The notes under the pieces: model-generated | Told to the model about the DNA's origin: nothing | Database searches by the model: none | What the model saw: only the letters and a program-made list of their open reading frames with translations | NCBI GenBank assembly: GCA_023423995.1 | Contig: JAFAEL010000150.1 | Span: 1-51,219, forward strand | DNA from: Pseudomonadota bacterium | Lineage (GTDB): Bacteria > Pseudomonadota > Alphaproteobacteria > Rhizobiales > Beijerinckiaceae | Length of the DNA stretch: 51,219 nt | Reading direction: 5' to 3' | Made by a program: the position numbers and the translations under genes | Shown here: positions 36,399-44,155 of the stretch, piece by piece | Layout of the letters: each line of letters begins with the position of its first letter | How positions within the stretch are numbered: position 1 is the stretch's first letter

Positions 36399-37466
36399 TC
36401 AGGCCTTGAAGACGTAGCCGGGCTTGATCTGCGCGGCCTCCGGGATCGGCGGCAGGTCGGCGAAGAGCCCCGGATGGTCGGCCATCACCTTCAGGATGTG
36501 CTTCGGCTCGATGTGCTTGTTCACGTCGAAGGTGTCCTTCAGGAAGCCGAGCCGGTGCAGCCGCTGCTGGGCAGCGTGCAGCCCCGCATAGTTGTTGGCC
36601 GAGAGCCGCCGGTCCGCCTGCTGGATGTTGAACTCCATGGCGGCCTCCGCGATCTCGATCTTGAGGCCGGGCACCCAGCGGGTCGCCACCTGCGCGGCGC
36701 GCTTCGGGTTCTTCCGCATCCACTGGTCGGCCTCGGAAACGCCGGCGAGGAATTTCTCGACCGTAGCGCCGTTCTTCGCGATCCAGTCCCGGGTCGCGAC
36801 GTTGAAGCCGATATACGAAATTACCTCGCCGCCACGGATGATCTCGACCGCGCCGGGTACGTCCTTCACGGCCACGATCGGCCACGGATCCCAGGCCGAG
36901 AACGCGTCGACGCCCTTCGAGAGCAGCGCGACCGTCATGTCGGGGGGCGGGGTGTTGACGAGCGTGACGTCGTTCGGGGTGAGCCCCGCTTTCTCGATCA
37001 ACGCCAGGATGTAGAGGTGGTTGATCGTCCCGAAAGATGTCGCGATCTTCTTGCCTTTCAGGCTGGCAAGGTCGCCCTTCTTGATCCCGGACGCATCGCT
37101 CGCGATCAGCGCCATGGTCGAATCAGAGCCAAGCTTCGCGGCACTTCCCGAGAAGTTGCCGAGCGCCATGAGATCCATCCCACGCAGGACGGCTCCGATC
37201 ATCGGCACGCCGACCTGCACGATCTGCGTCTCGCCGGCCTGGAGGGCGTTCAGGGCGTCGACGCCGGTCGCGTAGGGCCGGGCGATCTCGACCTCGAGCC
37301 CGTATTTCTCGAAGAAGCCGCGCTCGAGTGCGATCGGCAGGCCGATCTGGTCGATGGCGGAGACCATGCCCGCCTTGATCTTGGTCATCTCCTGCGCCCG
37401 CGCGGCGCCGGCCCCGACCAGCGCCGCGGCCGCAACCGAGGCCCCCAGAAATTCGCGTCGTCTCAT
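36399..37466 (-). CDS. NitT/TauT-type ABC transporter substrate-binding protein
   Basis: 355 residues; signal with twin-arginine-like RRREFLGASVAAAALVGAGAARAQ. Family pattern: KIKAGMVSAIDQIGLPIALERGFFEKYGLEVEIARPYATGVDALNALQAGETQIVQVGVP, SLKGKKIATSFGTINHLYILALIEKAGLTPNDVTLVNTPPPDMTVALLSKGVDAFSAWDPWP. These are the SsuA/TauA/ThiY-like marks; ligands include sulfonates, nitrate, pyrimidines and aromatic acids such as phthalate. Last gene of the FadR cluster, four bases after the small membrane protein gene. Ligand not predictable, though the neighbouring dioxygenase suggests an aromatic or keto compound. Confidence 0.92.
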   Translation of the reverse strand: MRRREFLGASVAAAALVGAGAARAQEMTKIKAGMVSAIDQIGLPIALERGFFEKYGLEVEIARPYATGVDALNALQAGETQIVQVGVPMIGAVLRGMDLMALGNFSGSAAKLGSDSTMALIASDASGIKKGDLASLKGKKIATSFGTINHLYILALIEKAGLTPNDVTLVNTPPPDMTVALLSKGVDAFSAWDPWPIVAVKDVPGAVEIIRGGEVISYIGFNVATRDWIAKNGATVEKFLAGVSEADQWMRKNPKRAAQVATRWVPGLKIEIAEAAMEFNIQQADRRLSANNYAGLHAAQQRLHRLGFLKDTFDVNKHIEPKHILKVMADHPGLFADLPPIPEAAQIKPGYVFKA

Positions 37467-37469
37467 CCG

Positions 37470-37802
37470 TTACCCTCCCTCTTCCATTGGTCCGACGCGC
37501 CGGACCCAGTAGGGCCGGGCGACGGCGTTGAGATCGTCTTGCTTCACTCCCCGTACTTCGACGGAGTTGTCCTCGGTGCCCGAGACGCGGCCGAAGCGCT
37601 GCATCTCGAGCACGTGGAATCGCTCGGGCGGAAAGGACAGCGTCACCAGGACGTTGACGCGCGGCCGGCCCTCCCGGAGCTCGGGCGCGCCCTTTGCCGA
37701 CGCGGCCAGCGTCAGCCAGCCCTGCCAGCCGAGATAGACGGCAAGGAACGCCAGGATGATGCGGCCCCGCGTGGAGGCAAGGACCGCCCGAAGCAGCTTC
37801 AT
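37470..37802 (-). CDS. Small membrane-anchored protein within the ABC cluster
   Basis: 110 residues from ATG 37802, overlapping the ATPase stop by four bases (ATGA). One N-terminal helix (RGRIILAFLAVYLGWQGWLTLAA) followed by a periplasmic part of about 75 residues (VNVLVTLSFPPERFHVLEMQRFGRVSG ... RVGPMEEGG), probably beta-rich. The helix with Tyr/Trp and no cleavage site suggests a membrane anchor. No family recognised. Its place between ATPase and binding protein, with overlaps on one side and a three-base gap on the other, suggests a dedicated accessory of this transporter. Confidence 0.75.
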   Translation of the reverse strand: MKLLRAVLASTRGRIILAFLAVYLGWQGWLTLAASAKGAPELREGRPRVNVLVTLSFPPERFHVLEMQRFGRVSGTEDNSVEVRGVKQDDLNAVARPYWVRRVGPMEEGG

Positions 37803-38557
37803 GCCGAGCGGACCATCTGCAGCACCTCGGCCGAGAGGCGCTTGAACTCGTCCTGTTCCGTCACCTCGTCCCAGACCCTCGGCCGGGGCAGCGTGACCGG
37901 GATGTCGCGCAGCACCCGGCCCTTCGAGAGCACGACCACGCGGTCCGCCAGGAACACCGCCTCCGCGACATCGTGCGTGATGAAGAGCACGGTGTGCTGC
38001 TTCTCCTGCCAGATGCGGGTCAGTTCCTCCTGCAGCGTCATGCGAGTCTGCGCATCGACGCTGGCGAAGGGCTCGTCCATCAGCAGGACGTCGGGGTCGT
38101 TCGCGAGGGCCCGCACCACGCCCACCCGCTGCTGCATGCCGCCGGAGAGCTCGTTCGGGTAGCGCTCCGCCGCGTGCGAGAGCCCTGCGAGCGCCAGGTA
38201 TTCGCGCGCGATCCGGTCCCGCTCGGGCTTGGCGACGCCGCGCATCTTCGGCCCGAACCCGACATTGTCGAGCACGGTCTTCCAGGGAAACAGCGCGAAG
38301 GACTGGAAGACGACGCCGCGATCGGCGCCCGGCCCCTTCACGGGGCGACCGCCGACGCGGATCTCGCCGCCGGTCACGGGCAGGAAACCCGCCACCATGT
38401 TGAGGATCGTGGTCTTGCCGCAGCCGGAGGGGCCGACCACCGACACGAACTCGCCTTCGCGGATGTCGAGCGAGACGTCGTGAACGGCCGTGACGTTCGT
38501 GCCCGCATAGGGGTCGAAATAGGTCTTCTGCAGGTTCCGGATCTCGAGGGACTTCAT
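37799..38557 (-). CDS. NitT/TauT-type ABC transporter ATP-binding protein
   Basis: 252 residues. Walker A GPSGCGKTT (about 43-51), Q-loop VFQSFALFPWKTVLDNVGFG (typical of the SsuB/TauB group, with PWKT), signature LSGGMQQRVGVVRALANDPDVLLMDEPFASVDAQTR including Walker B, and switch HTVLFITHDVAEAVFLADRVVVLS. Start ATG 38557 has GGGGAG seven bases upstream; that site abuts the outer edge of the large palindromic repeat at 38571-38737, which separates this gene from the permease gene. Confidence 0.94.
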   Translation of the reverse strand: MKSLEIRNLQKTYFDPYAGTNVTAVHDVSLDIREGEFVSVVGPSGCGKTTILNMVAGFLPVTGGEIRVGGRPVKGPGADRGVVFQSFALFPWKTVLDNVGFGPKMRGVAKPERDRIAREYLALAGLSHAAERYPNELSGGMQQRVGVVRALANDPDVLLMDEPFASVDAQTRMTLQEELTRIWQEKQHTVLFITHDVAEAVFLADRVVVLSKGRVLRDIPVTLPRPRVWDEVTEQDEFKRLSAEVLQMVRSA

Positions 38558-38570
38558 TGCCTGTCTCCCC

Positions 38571-38737
38571 TTCTCCCCGTGGCCGACGGGGCGAAGTCGA
38601 GTTGCGCGTCAGCGCAACCGGATGAGGGGCTTGCGAGCGAAGGCCGTTGCCCCTCACCCGGACGCCCGCTGCCGCGGGCTGCTCGACCCTCGGGTCCGAG
38701 CCCGAGGGCAGGCCCTCTCCCCGCGAGCGGGGAGAGG
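38571..38737. repeat. Large inverted repeat inside the ABC operon
   Basis: Left arm 38571-38629 (TCTCCCCGTGGCCGACGGGG, AGTCGAGTTGCGC, CAACCGGATGAGGGG); right arm 38650-38737 (CCCCTCACCCGG, GCTGCTCGAC, CCTCTCCCC GCGAGC GGGGAGAGG at 38714-38737). Same architecture and core words as 21973-22112. It fills the gap between the permease stop (38756) and the ATPase start (38557). It contains further small stems (GCCCGCTGCCGCGGGC, CTCGGGTCCGAGCCCGAG). Confidence 0.85.
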
Positions 38738-38755
38738 AGAGCGATGCGAGCGACC

Positions 38756-39565
38756 TCACACACGCTGCACCAGCCCCCAGCGCTGCCCGGTCGCCCGCTC
38801 GATGGGGGCGAGGATCCAGGCATCGACCACGTACCAGAGGAGGCCGAGCACGATCATGCCGAGCACGATCTCCATGGCCGAGCCGGCGCGGCGCGCATCG
38901 AACATCATGAAGCCGATGCCGCTCGTCCCGACGATGATCTCCGCCGCGATCAGGGCGCGCCAGCCATAGCCGAGCCCGTTGCGCAGGCCGGTGACGATGT
39001 TGGGCAGTGCGCCCGGCAGGATCACCTCCGTCAGGACCCGCCAGCGCGGGGCCCCGAGGCTGAGCGCCGCCCGCGGCAGGTCGCGCGGGACGGAGCGCAC
39101 GCCGAGCACGGTGTTGAACACGACCGGGAAGATCACCGTGTAGACGATGACGAAGGTCATCGTCGTGATGCCGAAGCCGAACCAGATCAGGAGGATCGGC
39201 AGCCAGGCGATGTCGCCGATCGCCTGGAAGAACAGGATGATCGGCCAGGTTGCGCGGTAGGCCGCCTGGCTCAGGCCGACCAGGATGCCGAGCGGGATCC
39301 CGATCGCCATGCCGAACGCGGCGCCGAGCGCCAGGCGGCCGATCGAGTCTTCCAGATAGGCCGGCAGGATGCCCTTGTAGGTCAGATCGACGAAACCCTT
39401 CGCGACCTCCACCGGCCCCGGGAAGAAGGCGCGCGGGAAGACCTGGAGGGAGGCGACCAGCCACCAGAGCGCGACCACGGGGATGAAAGGCACGAGCGCG
39501 GCGAGGGCGGGCCAGCGCGCGGTCCAGCGGGCGTAGTAGCCCCAGGCTTGCAGGGCGGGGTTCAT
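38756..39565 (-). CDS. NitT/TauT-type ABC transporter permease 2
   Basis: 269 residues from ATG 39565, overlapping the previous permease stop by four bases. Longer frames upstream shadow that permease. Six hydrophobic segments; marks: FPGPVEVAKGFVDL, the helix LALGAAFGMAIGIPLGILVGLS, PILLIWFGFGITTMTFVIVYTVIFPVVFNTVLGVRSVP and the ATPase-contacting EAA loop AALSLGAPRWRVLTEVILPGALPNIVTGLRNGLGYGWRALIAAEII. Clearly paralogous to the next permease, so the channel is probably a heterodimer. Confidence 0.94.
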   Translation of the reverse strand: MNPALQAWGYYARWTARWPALAALVPFIPVVALWWLVASLQVFPRAFFPGPVEVAKGFVDLTYKGILPAYLEDSIGRLALGAAFGMAIGIPLGILVGLSQAAYRATWPIILFFQAIGDIAWLPILLIWFGFGITTMTFVIVYTVIFPVVFNTVLGVRSVPRDLPRAALSLGAPRWRVLTEVILPGALPNIVTGLRNGLGYGWRALIAAEIIVGTSGIGFMMFDARRAGSAMEIVLGMIVLGLLWYVVDAWILAPIERATGQRWGLVQRV

Positions 39566-40389
39566 GAGCGGGTCACCAGGCCCCAGCGCTCGATCGTGGC
39601 GCGTTCGAGGGGCGCGAGCAGCAGCCGGTCGATCAGGAGCCAAAGGACGCCGATGACGATCATGCCGAGCACGATCACCTCGGTCCGGTAGAAGTCGCGG
39701 GCGACGAAGAGCATGTAGCCGAGCCCGACATTGGTCGCGATCATCTCGGCCGCGATGAGCCCGCGCCAGGCGAAGCCGAGCCCGGTGCGGATGCCGGTCA
39801 CGATGTTGGGCAGGGCCCCCGGCAGGAGCACCTCCGTCAGCATGCTCCAGGGGCCGGCCCCCAGCGAGGCGGCGGCATGCCGGAGCCGCATCGGAATGGC
39901 GGAGACGCCGAGCAGCGTGTTGTAGGTGACGATGAAGAAGACGGCGTTGAAGATCACGAAGGTGATCGCCCCGAAGCCGTAGCCGAACCACAGCGTCGCG
40001 ATCGGGATCCAGGCGATGCCGGCAAGGACGGAGAAGAAGCGGAAGAGCGGTGTCAGGAAGGTCGAGATTCCGGTGCTCACGCCCATCGCGATGCCGAGCG
40101 GGACCGCGACCAGGATGCCGAGCGCCGTCCCGACGAGCACGCGCCCGAGGCTCGCGCCGACATGGGCGAAGAGGCTCCCGTCCCGCAGCGACTCGACCAG
40201 CGCACCCCAGACCATGCCGACGCCCGGAAACACGCGCGGGTTCACGTCGAACACGTTCGTGACGACCGGCCAGAGCAGGAAAAGGCAGAGAAGGGGCAGG
40301 AGGAACGTCACGGCGCCGGCGATCCGCCGCGACATGGGCGAGCCAGCGAAAGGCGCGCGCGCCGCGATGGAACTCGCCGGAGCGCTCAT
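39562..40389 (-). CDS. NitT/TauT-type ABC transporter permease 1
   Basis: 275 residues from ATG 40389, overlapping the cupin gene stop (ATGA); a longer frame to 40449 lies in the cupin gene. Hydrophobic segments from ITGAVTFLLPLLCLFLLWPV-like (residues about 24-44) on; marks: VFPGVGMVWGALVES, LGRVLVGTALGILVAVPLGIAMG, PIATLWFGYGFGAITFVIFNAVFFIVTYNTLLGVSAIP, EAA loop AAASLGAGPWSMLTEVLLPGALPNIVTGIRTGLGFAWRGLIAAEMI. About 45 percent similar by eye to permease 2. Confidence 0.94.
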   Translation of the reverse strand: MSAPASSIAARAPFAGSPMSRRIAGAVTFLLPLLCLFLLWPVVTNVFDVNPRVFPGVGMVWGALVESLRDGSLFAHVGASLGRVLVGTALGILVAVPLGIAMGVSTGISTFLTPLFRFFSVLAGIAWIPIATLWFGYGFGAITFVIFNAVFFIVTYNTLLGVSAIPMRLRHAAASLGAGPWSMLTEVLLPGALPNIVTGIRTGLGFAWRGLIAAEMIATNVGLGYMLFVARDFYRTEVIVLGMIVIGVLWLLIDRLLLAPLERATIERWGLVTRS

Positions 40390-40910
40390 CGGATGAACTG
40401 GTCGATGTAGTCGGCGCCCAAGCCGTTCGTGGAATAGTGGGCGCGGCACTTGTCGATACGGGTGAAGACGTCGTCGTAGCCGGTCGTATTGCCGTCCGGG
40501 TCGACATAGATCATCGCGCCGTTCACCTGGAACAGCGTGATCATCTCCTCGACGTGAGGATCGACGACCAGCGTGTGGGTCTCGCCGGGCGCCTCGTAGA
40601 CGTAGCCGCCCTCCGTCGCGACCCAGTCATGCTCGAGGTAGCGCCACTCGCCCTTCAGCACGAAGCCGTGGACCGGCAGGGGGTGCCGGTGGCGCGACAG
40701 CACGCCCGACTTCCGCACCTTCAGGAGGTTCATCCAGTAGCCGCGCGACACGCACATCAGGAGCGGGCGGAACCAGACATTCTCCTCCACCGGAACCCAG
40801 ATGCGCTCGTCCGTCGGGATCGCGTTCGGGACGATCAGCTCGGGCGGCGATTCCTTTGGCTGCGGGTGCCGGTAGGGGGTCCATTTCGGATTGGCCGGGG
40901 CGTCGGACAT
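40386..40910 (-). CDS. 2,4'-dihydroxyacetophenone dioxygenase-like cupin
   Basis: 174 residues from ATG 40910. Cupin metal site: HRHPLPVHGFVLKGEWRYLEHDW (about 78-100, with the two His and Glu ligands) and ETHTLVV (about 114-120, third His). GLGADYIDQF at the C-terminus and YDDVFTRIDKCRAHY are family marks of proteins named 2,4'-dihydroxyacetophenone dioxygenase (DAD), a non-haem iron enzyme that cleaves the C-C bond between the carbonyl carbons of hydroxyacetophenones. Substrate here is inferred only by family. Lies between the SDR gene and the transporter genes, stop overlapping the permease start. Confidence 0.88.
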   Translation of the reverse strand: MSDAPANPKWTPYRHPQPKESPPELIVPNAIPTDERIWVPVEENVWFRPLLMCVSRGYWMNLLKVRKSGVLSRHRHPLPVHGFVLKGEWRYLEHDWVATEGGYVYEAPGETHTLVVDPHVEEMITLFQVNGAMIYVDPDGNTTGYDDVFTRIDKCRAHYSTNGLGADYIDQFIR

Positions 40911-40923
40911 GGAAGTGCTCCGA

Positions 40924-41673
40924 TCAGATCGTGAGATAGCCGCCATCGACGGCGAGGATCGCGCCGGTGACGAAGCGGGCGGCGGGCGAGGCGAGGAAGA
41001 CGACCGCATCGGCGACCTCCTCGGGCGTGCCCCACCGGGCCATCGGCGTGCGGGACAGGATCGGCGCCGAGCGCTCGGGATCGTCCTGCAGGGCCTGGGT
41101 GAGGGCCGTGGCGATCCAGCCGGGCGCGACCGCGTTCACGCGGATGCCGTCCTTGGCCCAGGCCGCCGCGAGGCTCTTGGTGAGCTGGCCGACGCCGCCC
41201 TTCGAGGCGCTGTAGCCCGGCCCGCGCGGCGCGCCGAAGAAGGTCAGCATGGAGGCGAGGTTCACGACGGAGCCGCCGGAGGCCGCGAGCTTCGCCTTCG
41301 TGGCTGACGCGACCCGCATCGTGCCCGTCAGGTTGACGGCAATGACGTCCGCGAAGACCTCCGGATCGTGCTCCGCGTCCCGCCGGATCATGCCGGCCGC
41401 ATTCACCAGCACGTCGACATTCGGCATGGCCGAGATCGCGGCCTCGATCGCGGCCGGATCGCGGACGTCCATGGTCTCGAAGCCGATCCCTGCATTCGCC
41501 GCCTCCGCGGCGGCGCTCTCCCGCTCCGCCGTCGTCGCGCCCGTCGCCGTGACGGACGCGCCGAGATCCCGGAACGCGCGCGCGCAGGCGAGGCCGATCC
41601 CGCTCGTGCCGCCCGTCACGAGGACGGAGCGCCCTGCAAACAGGTCGGGAAGATAGGTGGCCTTCCGTGTCAT
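40924..41673 (-). CDS. SDR-family oxidoreductase
   Basis: 249 residues from ATG 41673, overlapping the regulator stop (ATGA). Classical short-chain dehydrogenase: cofactor loop VTGGTSGIG (residues about 19-27), NAAG (about 93-96), catalytic Ser in NLASML (about 140), Tyr and Lys in YSASKGG (about 154-160), and VAPGWIATALT. Asp or basic residue specificity in the second strand (ATGATTAER) points to NADP more than NAD, tentatively. Likely oxidises or reduces the carbonyl compound handled by the cluster; substrate unknown. Confidence 0.93.
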   Translation of the reverse strand: MTRKATYLPDLFAGRSVLVTGGTSGIGLACARAFRDLGASVTATGATTAERESAAAEAANAGIGFETMDVRDPAAIEAAISAMPNVDVLVNAAGMIRRDAEHDPEVFADVIAVNLTGTMRVASATKAKLAASGGSVVNLASMLTFFGAPRGPGYSASKGGVGQLTKSLAAAWAKDGIRVNAVAPGWIATALTQALQDDPERSAPILSRTPMARWGTPEEVADAVVFLASPAARFVTGAILAVDGGYLTI

Positions 41674-42401
41674 GCCGCGGCGTCTCGCTTGTCCGTCTCG
41701 CCTGCCGCGAGCGCATCCCGGGTCTGGTTCAGGAGACGGTTCATCCACTCGCGTGCCGTCTCGGGCTCGCCCCGCTCGATCGCCTCCAGCACGGCGAGGT
41801 GGTTCGGCAGGTTGCCCTCGAGCAGGGGGGCCGCGACGTCGAACACGGCGCTGAGGATCGCGTCGATACCGGCGCGGAAGCTGGCGAGCACCGGATTATG
41901 CGTGGCGTGGAGGATCGCGAGGTGGAACGCCTTGTCCGCGTCGATCGCGGCCTCCCGGTCGCCGACCGTCTCTTCCATGAGATGATAGGCGTGGCGGATG
42001 CGGAGCTTGTCGTCGGGACCGGCCCGCTCTGCCGCAAGCGCGGCAGCGCCGGGCTCGATGATCCGGCGCGTCTCGTCGAGGGCGACGAGCAACTCGCGGT
42101 CGATCCCCCCGGCCCGGATCCATTGCAGGACGTCCCGGTCCAGCAGGCTCCAGTCGCGGCGCGGCAGCACATGCGTGCCGTGCCGGGGCCGGACCGTCAC
42201 GAGGCCCTTGGTGGCGAGGATCTTCACGGCTTCGCGCACGACGCCGCGGCTCGCGCCATAGCGCGCCTCCAGGTCGTGCTCGGGGGGAAGGGGCGCGCCG
42301 GGCGGAAACTCGCCGCGCGCGATGCCGCCGCCGAGATTGGCGACGACCTTGCCGATCTTGCCAGGCTTCGTGCCGGCGCGCGGGCCAAGCGGCGCCTGCA
42401 T
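41670..42401 (-). CDS. FadR/GntR-family (FCD) transcriptional regulator
   Basis: 243 residues from ATG 42401; ATG 42455 would add 18 residues with no better ribosome site. N-terminal winged HTH: KVVANLGGGIARGEFPPGAPLPPEHDLEARYGASRGVVREAVKILATKGLVTVRPRHGTHVLPR (residues about 20-85). C-terminal FCD ligand domain, helical, with the conserved metal-binding residues in DKAFHLAILHATHNPV (Asp, His). First gene of the cluster, so it probably autoregulates and controls the SDR-cupin-ABC genes in response to a small carboxylate. A 21-bp near-palindrome with the FadR-type GT-N3-AC core lies about 150 bases upstream of the start. Confidence 0.93.
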   Translation of the reverse strand: MQAPLGPRAGTKPGKIGKVVANLGGGIARGEFPPGAPLPPEHDLEARYGASRGVVREAVKILATKGLVTVRPRHGTHVLPRRDWSLLDRDVLQWIRAGGIDRELLVALDETRRIIEPGAAALAAERAGPDDKLRIRHAYHLMEETVGDREAAIDADKAFHLAILHATHNPVLASFRAGIDAILSAVFDVAAPLLEGNLPNHLAVLEAIERGEPETAREWMNRLLNQTRDALAAGETDKRDAAA

Positions 42402-42738
42402 CAGCGGCCGCCCTCGTCGATCTTCGGAATTCGGGCGCACCCGTGCAGCGCGCATGCGTCATGCCGGTGCATGACCTTCCTCCCAGCACCCGCTCTGCGG
42501 CGGCGATTGCGGCAAAGCTGGCACGTCTTGTCGCAGGAGGCAACGAAGATCTGACGTTTAACGTCGGATGTTCGAGGGGTGCGCTGCGAGCAGGGGCAGC
42601 CGATGCCGTCCGCTCTGACGCTTCCAGGGAAGTTGCGGGGGCGCCTACCGCCGCCCGCCGGCTAAACGAGTCCGATCATTTTCACTTCGGTCGCCGCCTC
42701 AGCGCCGAAAGCGGGATTGCGAGGCGCCGAATGCCTGT
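42402..42738. other. Gap upstream of the FadR-type regulator, no supported gene
   Basis: About 340 bases between the regulator and the DUF6894 gene, both read leftwards. No protein-like frame is seen. It must hold the promoter of the eight-gene cluster; the only clear regulatory structure is the near-palindrome at 42549-42569. Confidence 0.5.
42549..42569. promoter_or_regulatory. Candidate FadR-family operator
   Basis: ATC t GACGTT t AACGTC g GAT: a 21-bp near-palindrome, broken only at two mirrored positions and the central base. The core GT-TTA-AC fits the GT-N3-AC half-site spacing known for FadR-subfamily GntR regulators. It is 148 bases upstream of the regulator start and the only such site noticed in the gap. 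Confidence 0.55.
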
Positions 42739-42975
42739 TCATCCGATCGTCTTCAGCCGAAAGGAGACAGCGGCGCAGAACAAGGGAGTCCGGCTCTCGT
42801 CCGAGACATCGATCGCGAGTTCACGGTGCTCCGGCCCGGACAATCGTTCCCTAGCCACTTCGCCGAGCGCACGGATGGCCAGATCGCGCGCCTGGCAGGC
42901 GTCGTGGCAATCGATCCCTTCCTCGTCAGAGACGAGATCGGGTCCATTGCGATGGTCGAAGTAGAAGCGAGGCAT
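42739..42975 (-). CDS. DUF6894-like small protein
   Basis: 78 residues. MPRFYFDHRNGPDLVSDEEGIDCHDACQARDLAIRALGEVARERL at the start is the DUF6894 pattern (MPRYFFHV...D..G.E..D...AR..A...L), a family abundant in Methylobacterium, Microvirga and Bradyrhizobium. Small cytoplasmic protein of unknown function. On the edge of the accessory-looking pocket. Family name from memory, pattern clear. Confidence 0.85.
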   Translation of the reverse strand: MPRFYFDHRNGPDLVSDEEGIDCHDACQARDLAIRALGEVARERLSGPEHRELAIDVSDESRTPLFCAAVSFRLKTIG

Positions 42976-42987
42976 GGCCGAAGGTCC

Positions 42988-43170
42988 TCAACCCAGTCGC
43001 GCCGCAAAAGATCCAAGAACAGACTTCCGAGCGCCGAACTCGCCGGCCTCGATCCGGAACGGGGCAAGCCCCCGCGCGAGCACATCGCAGCCATGCGGAA
43101 GTGCACGGCCGTCCTCGGCTGTGTTCGCCGACATTTCCATCATACGAATGTCGCGCTCGAAGTGATTCAT
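42988..43170 (-). CDS. Possible small hypothetical protein, 60 aa
   Basis: Frame from ATG 43170: MNHFERDIRMMEMSANTAE ... FGARKSVLGSFAARLG. It lies just upstream of the DUF6894 gene on the same strand (gap 12 bases). No ribosome site precedes the start and no family is recognised; an internal ATG (43134) is an alternative. May be chance. If it is not a gene, 42976-43278 is another 300-base gap. Confidence 0.25.
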   Translation of the reverse strand: MNHFERDIRMMEMSANTAEDGRALPHGCDVLARGLAPFRIEAGEFGARKSVLGSFAARLG

Positions 43171-43278
43171 CGGGTGTCTGTGGCAACGAATGAGGGCGGC
43201 GGCAGGTACAAAGGTTAATGCCCGCCGCTCCGTCCGCTCTCGTACGCCCGACCCGCTCCGCAGCGAACCGGCTGTCAG

Positions 43279-43692
43279 GTGCCGGGCCACGCCCCCGCGA
43301 GGCCCGAGCCTCTGCAGAAGCCTGCGCGGCCGAAGTTCAACCGCATCGGTTCAGAGAGCGCGGAGAGCGTCCGGGCTCGCGAGGATCGGGAGTACGAGGG
43401 CACGCTCACCCGCTGGCGGAAGGAGAACGATCTTCGGGCCGGCAACTGGAACGCCCGCGTGCGCGACCTACAGGACAGGAGCAACGTCTTTCTGGCGCTC
43501 CGGGAAGCGCTCACTGCCCAGGTGAATGCTTTATTGAACCAGGGCGGGAGTCCGGTCGACGCTGCCGCGATCTCGAACGGGCACAACATCGTGCGCACCG
43601 GAACGCGGGTTGAGAACCAGAAGCTTGGACGCATCAACTACGCCATCCAGAGCGGCGCGCTTCAGTTGCCGAGAGGGTTCAGGCCGGCGTGA
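43279..43692 (+). CDS. Hypothetical protein, 137 aa
   Basis: GTG 43279 start with no clear ribosome site, so the true start may be further in. Residues 30-135 look folded and helical: SVRAREDREYEGTLTRWRKENDLRAGNWNARVRDLQDRSNVFLALREALTAQVNALLNQGG, then NGHNIVRTGTRVENQKLGRINYAIQSGALQLPRGF. Charged amphipathic helices suggest a coiled coil. The opposite strand also has a long frame but its product is serine/arginine-rich and unconvincing. No family recognised. In the accessory pocket. Confidence 0.5.
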   Translation: MPGHAPARPEPLQKPARPKFNRIGSESAESVRAREDREYEGTLTRWRKENDLRAGNWNARVRDLQDRSNVFLALREALTAQVNALLNQGGSPVDAAAISNGHNIVRTGTRVENQKLGRINYAIQSGALQLPRGFRPA

Positions 43693-43708
43693 GCCATCGG
43701 TCAGAATG

Positions 43709-44155
43709 TCAGTAAGACAGCGTAAGAATGCCTGCCGGCCCATTCGTGATAAGGACGCATGTTTGGAGCACGTCTCGTCCGAGTAGCCCGTCAATGCCCT
43801 GTGACCGAAGCTGGGTTTCGAGCACCGGCATGGCGTCGATGAAGTGCCCGATCTCACCGGGCTTACCGGGCAGAATGTACAGGAACACGTCATACTGGGC
43901 GCATGAGTGCGCCGTACCAGCCGTCGAGGGCGTCTGGATCATGACGGCTCCGGTCGGCGCCAGACCGAGCGGAGCCACCAGGCCCGGATCGACACAGGTG
44001 CCTGAGGCTCCGGTATCGATAAGAAAGGTGCCAGTGACGGCAGGGGGTATCGGTAGCCCCGCTTTGGTGAGCGCGTCGCGATGCGGCGCGCTCAGCCCAA
44101 TTGAGACCTGAACGAGGGGGCCAGCCTGACCAAACGGAAGAGTTATGGTCGGCAT
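43709..44155 (-). CDS. Retropepsin-like aspartic protease
   Basis: 148 residues. FLIDTGASGTCVD (44-56) carries the DTGAS active-site motif of single-domain pepsin-like proteases (retropepsin type, which dimerise), and IDGLLGRDVLQTC near 118-130 is the matching hydrophobic-Gly-Arg/Asp block. PHRDALTKAGLPIPP precedes the active site. No signal peptide. Bacterial members are little studied. The 13-base overlap with the upstream 80-residue gene shows that the two are made together; I recall the same pair in other Hyphomicrobiales, without being able to check. Confidence 0.8.
   Translation of the reverse strand: MPTITLPFGQAGPLVQVSIGLSAPHRDALTKAGLPIPPAVTGTFLIDTGASGTCVDPGLVAPLGLAPTGAVMIQTPSTAGTAHSCAQYDVFLYILPGKPGEIGHFIDAMPVLETQLRSQGIDGLLGRDVLQTCVLITNGPAGILTLSY

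Noticed and set aside
37470..39464. 664-codon frame across permease, ATPase and small membrane protein
   Set aside because: Only the last 110 codons are real; the rest lies out of frame with the ABC genes and crosses a repeat.
43275..43637. Minus-strand 120-codon frame
   Set aside because: Ser/Arg-rich product; the plus-strand frame gives a more protein-like, helical sequence.
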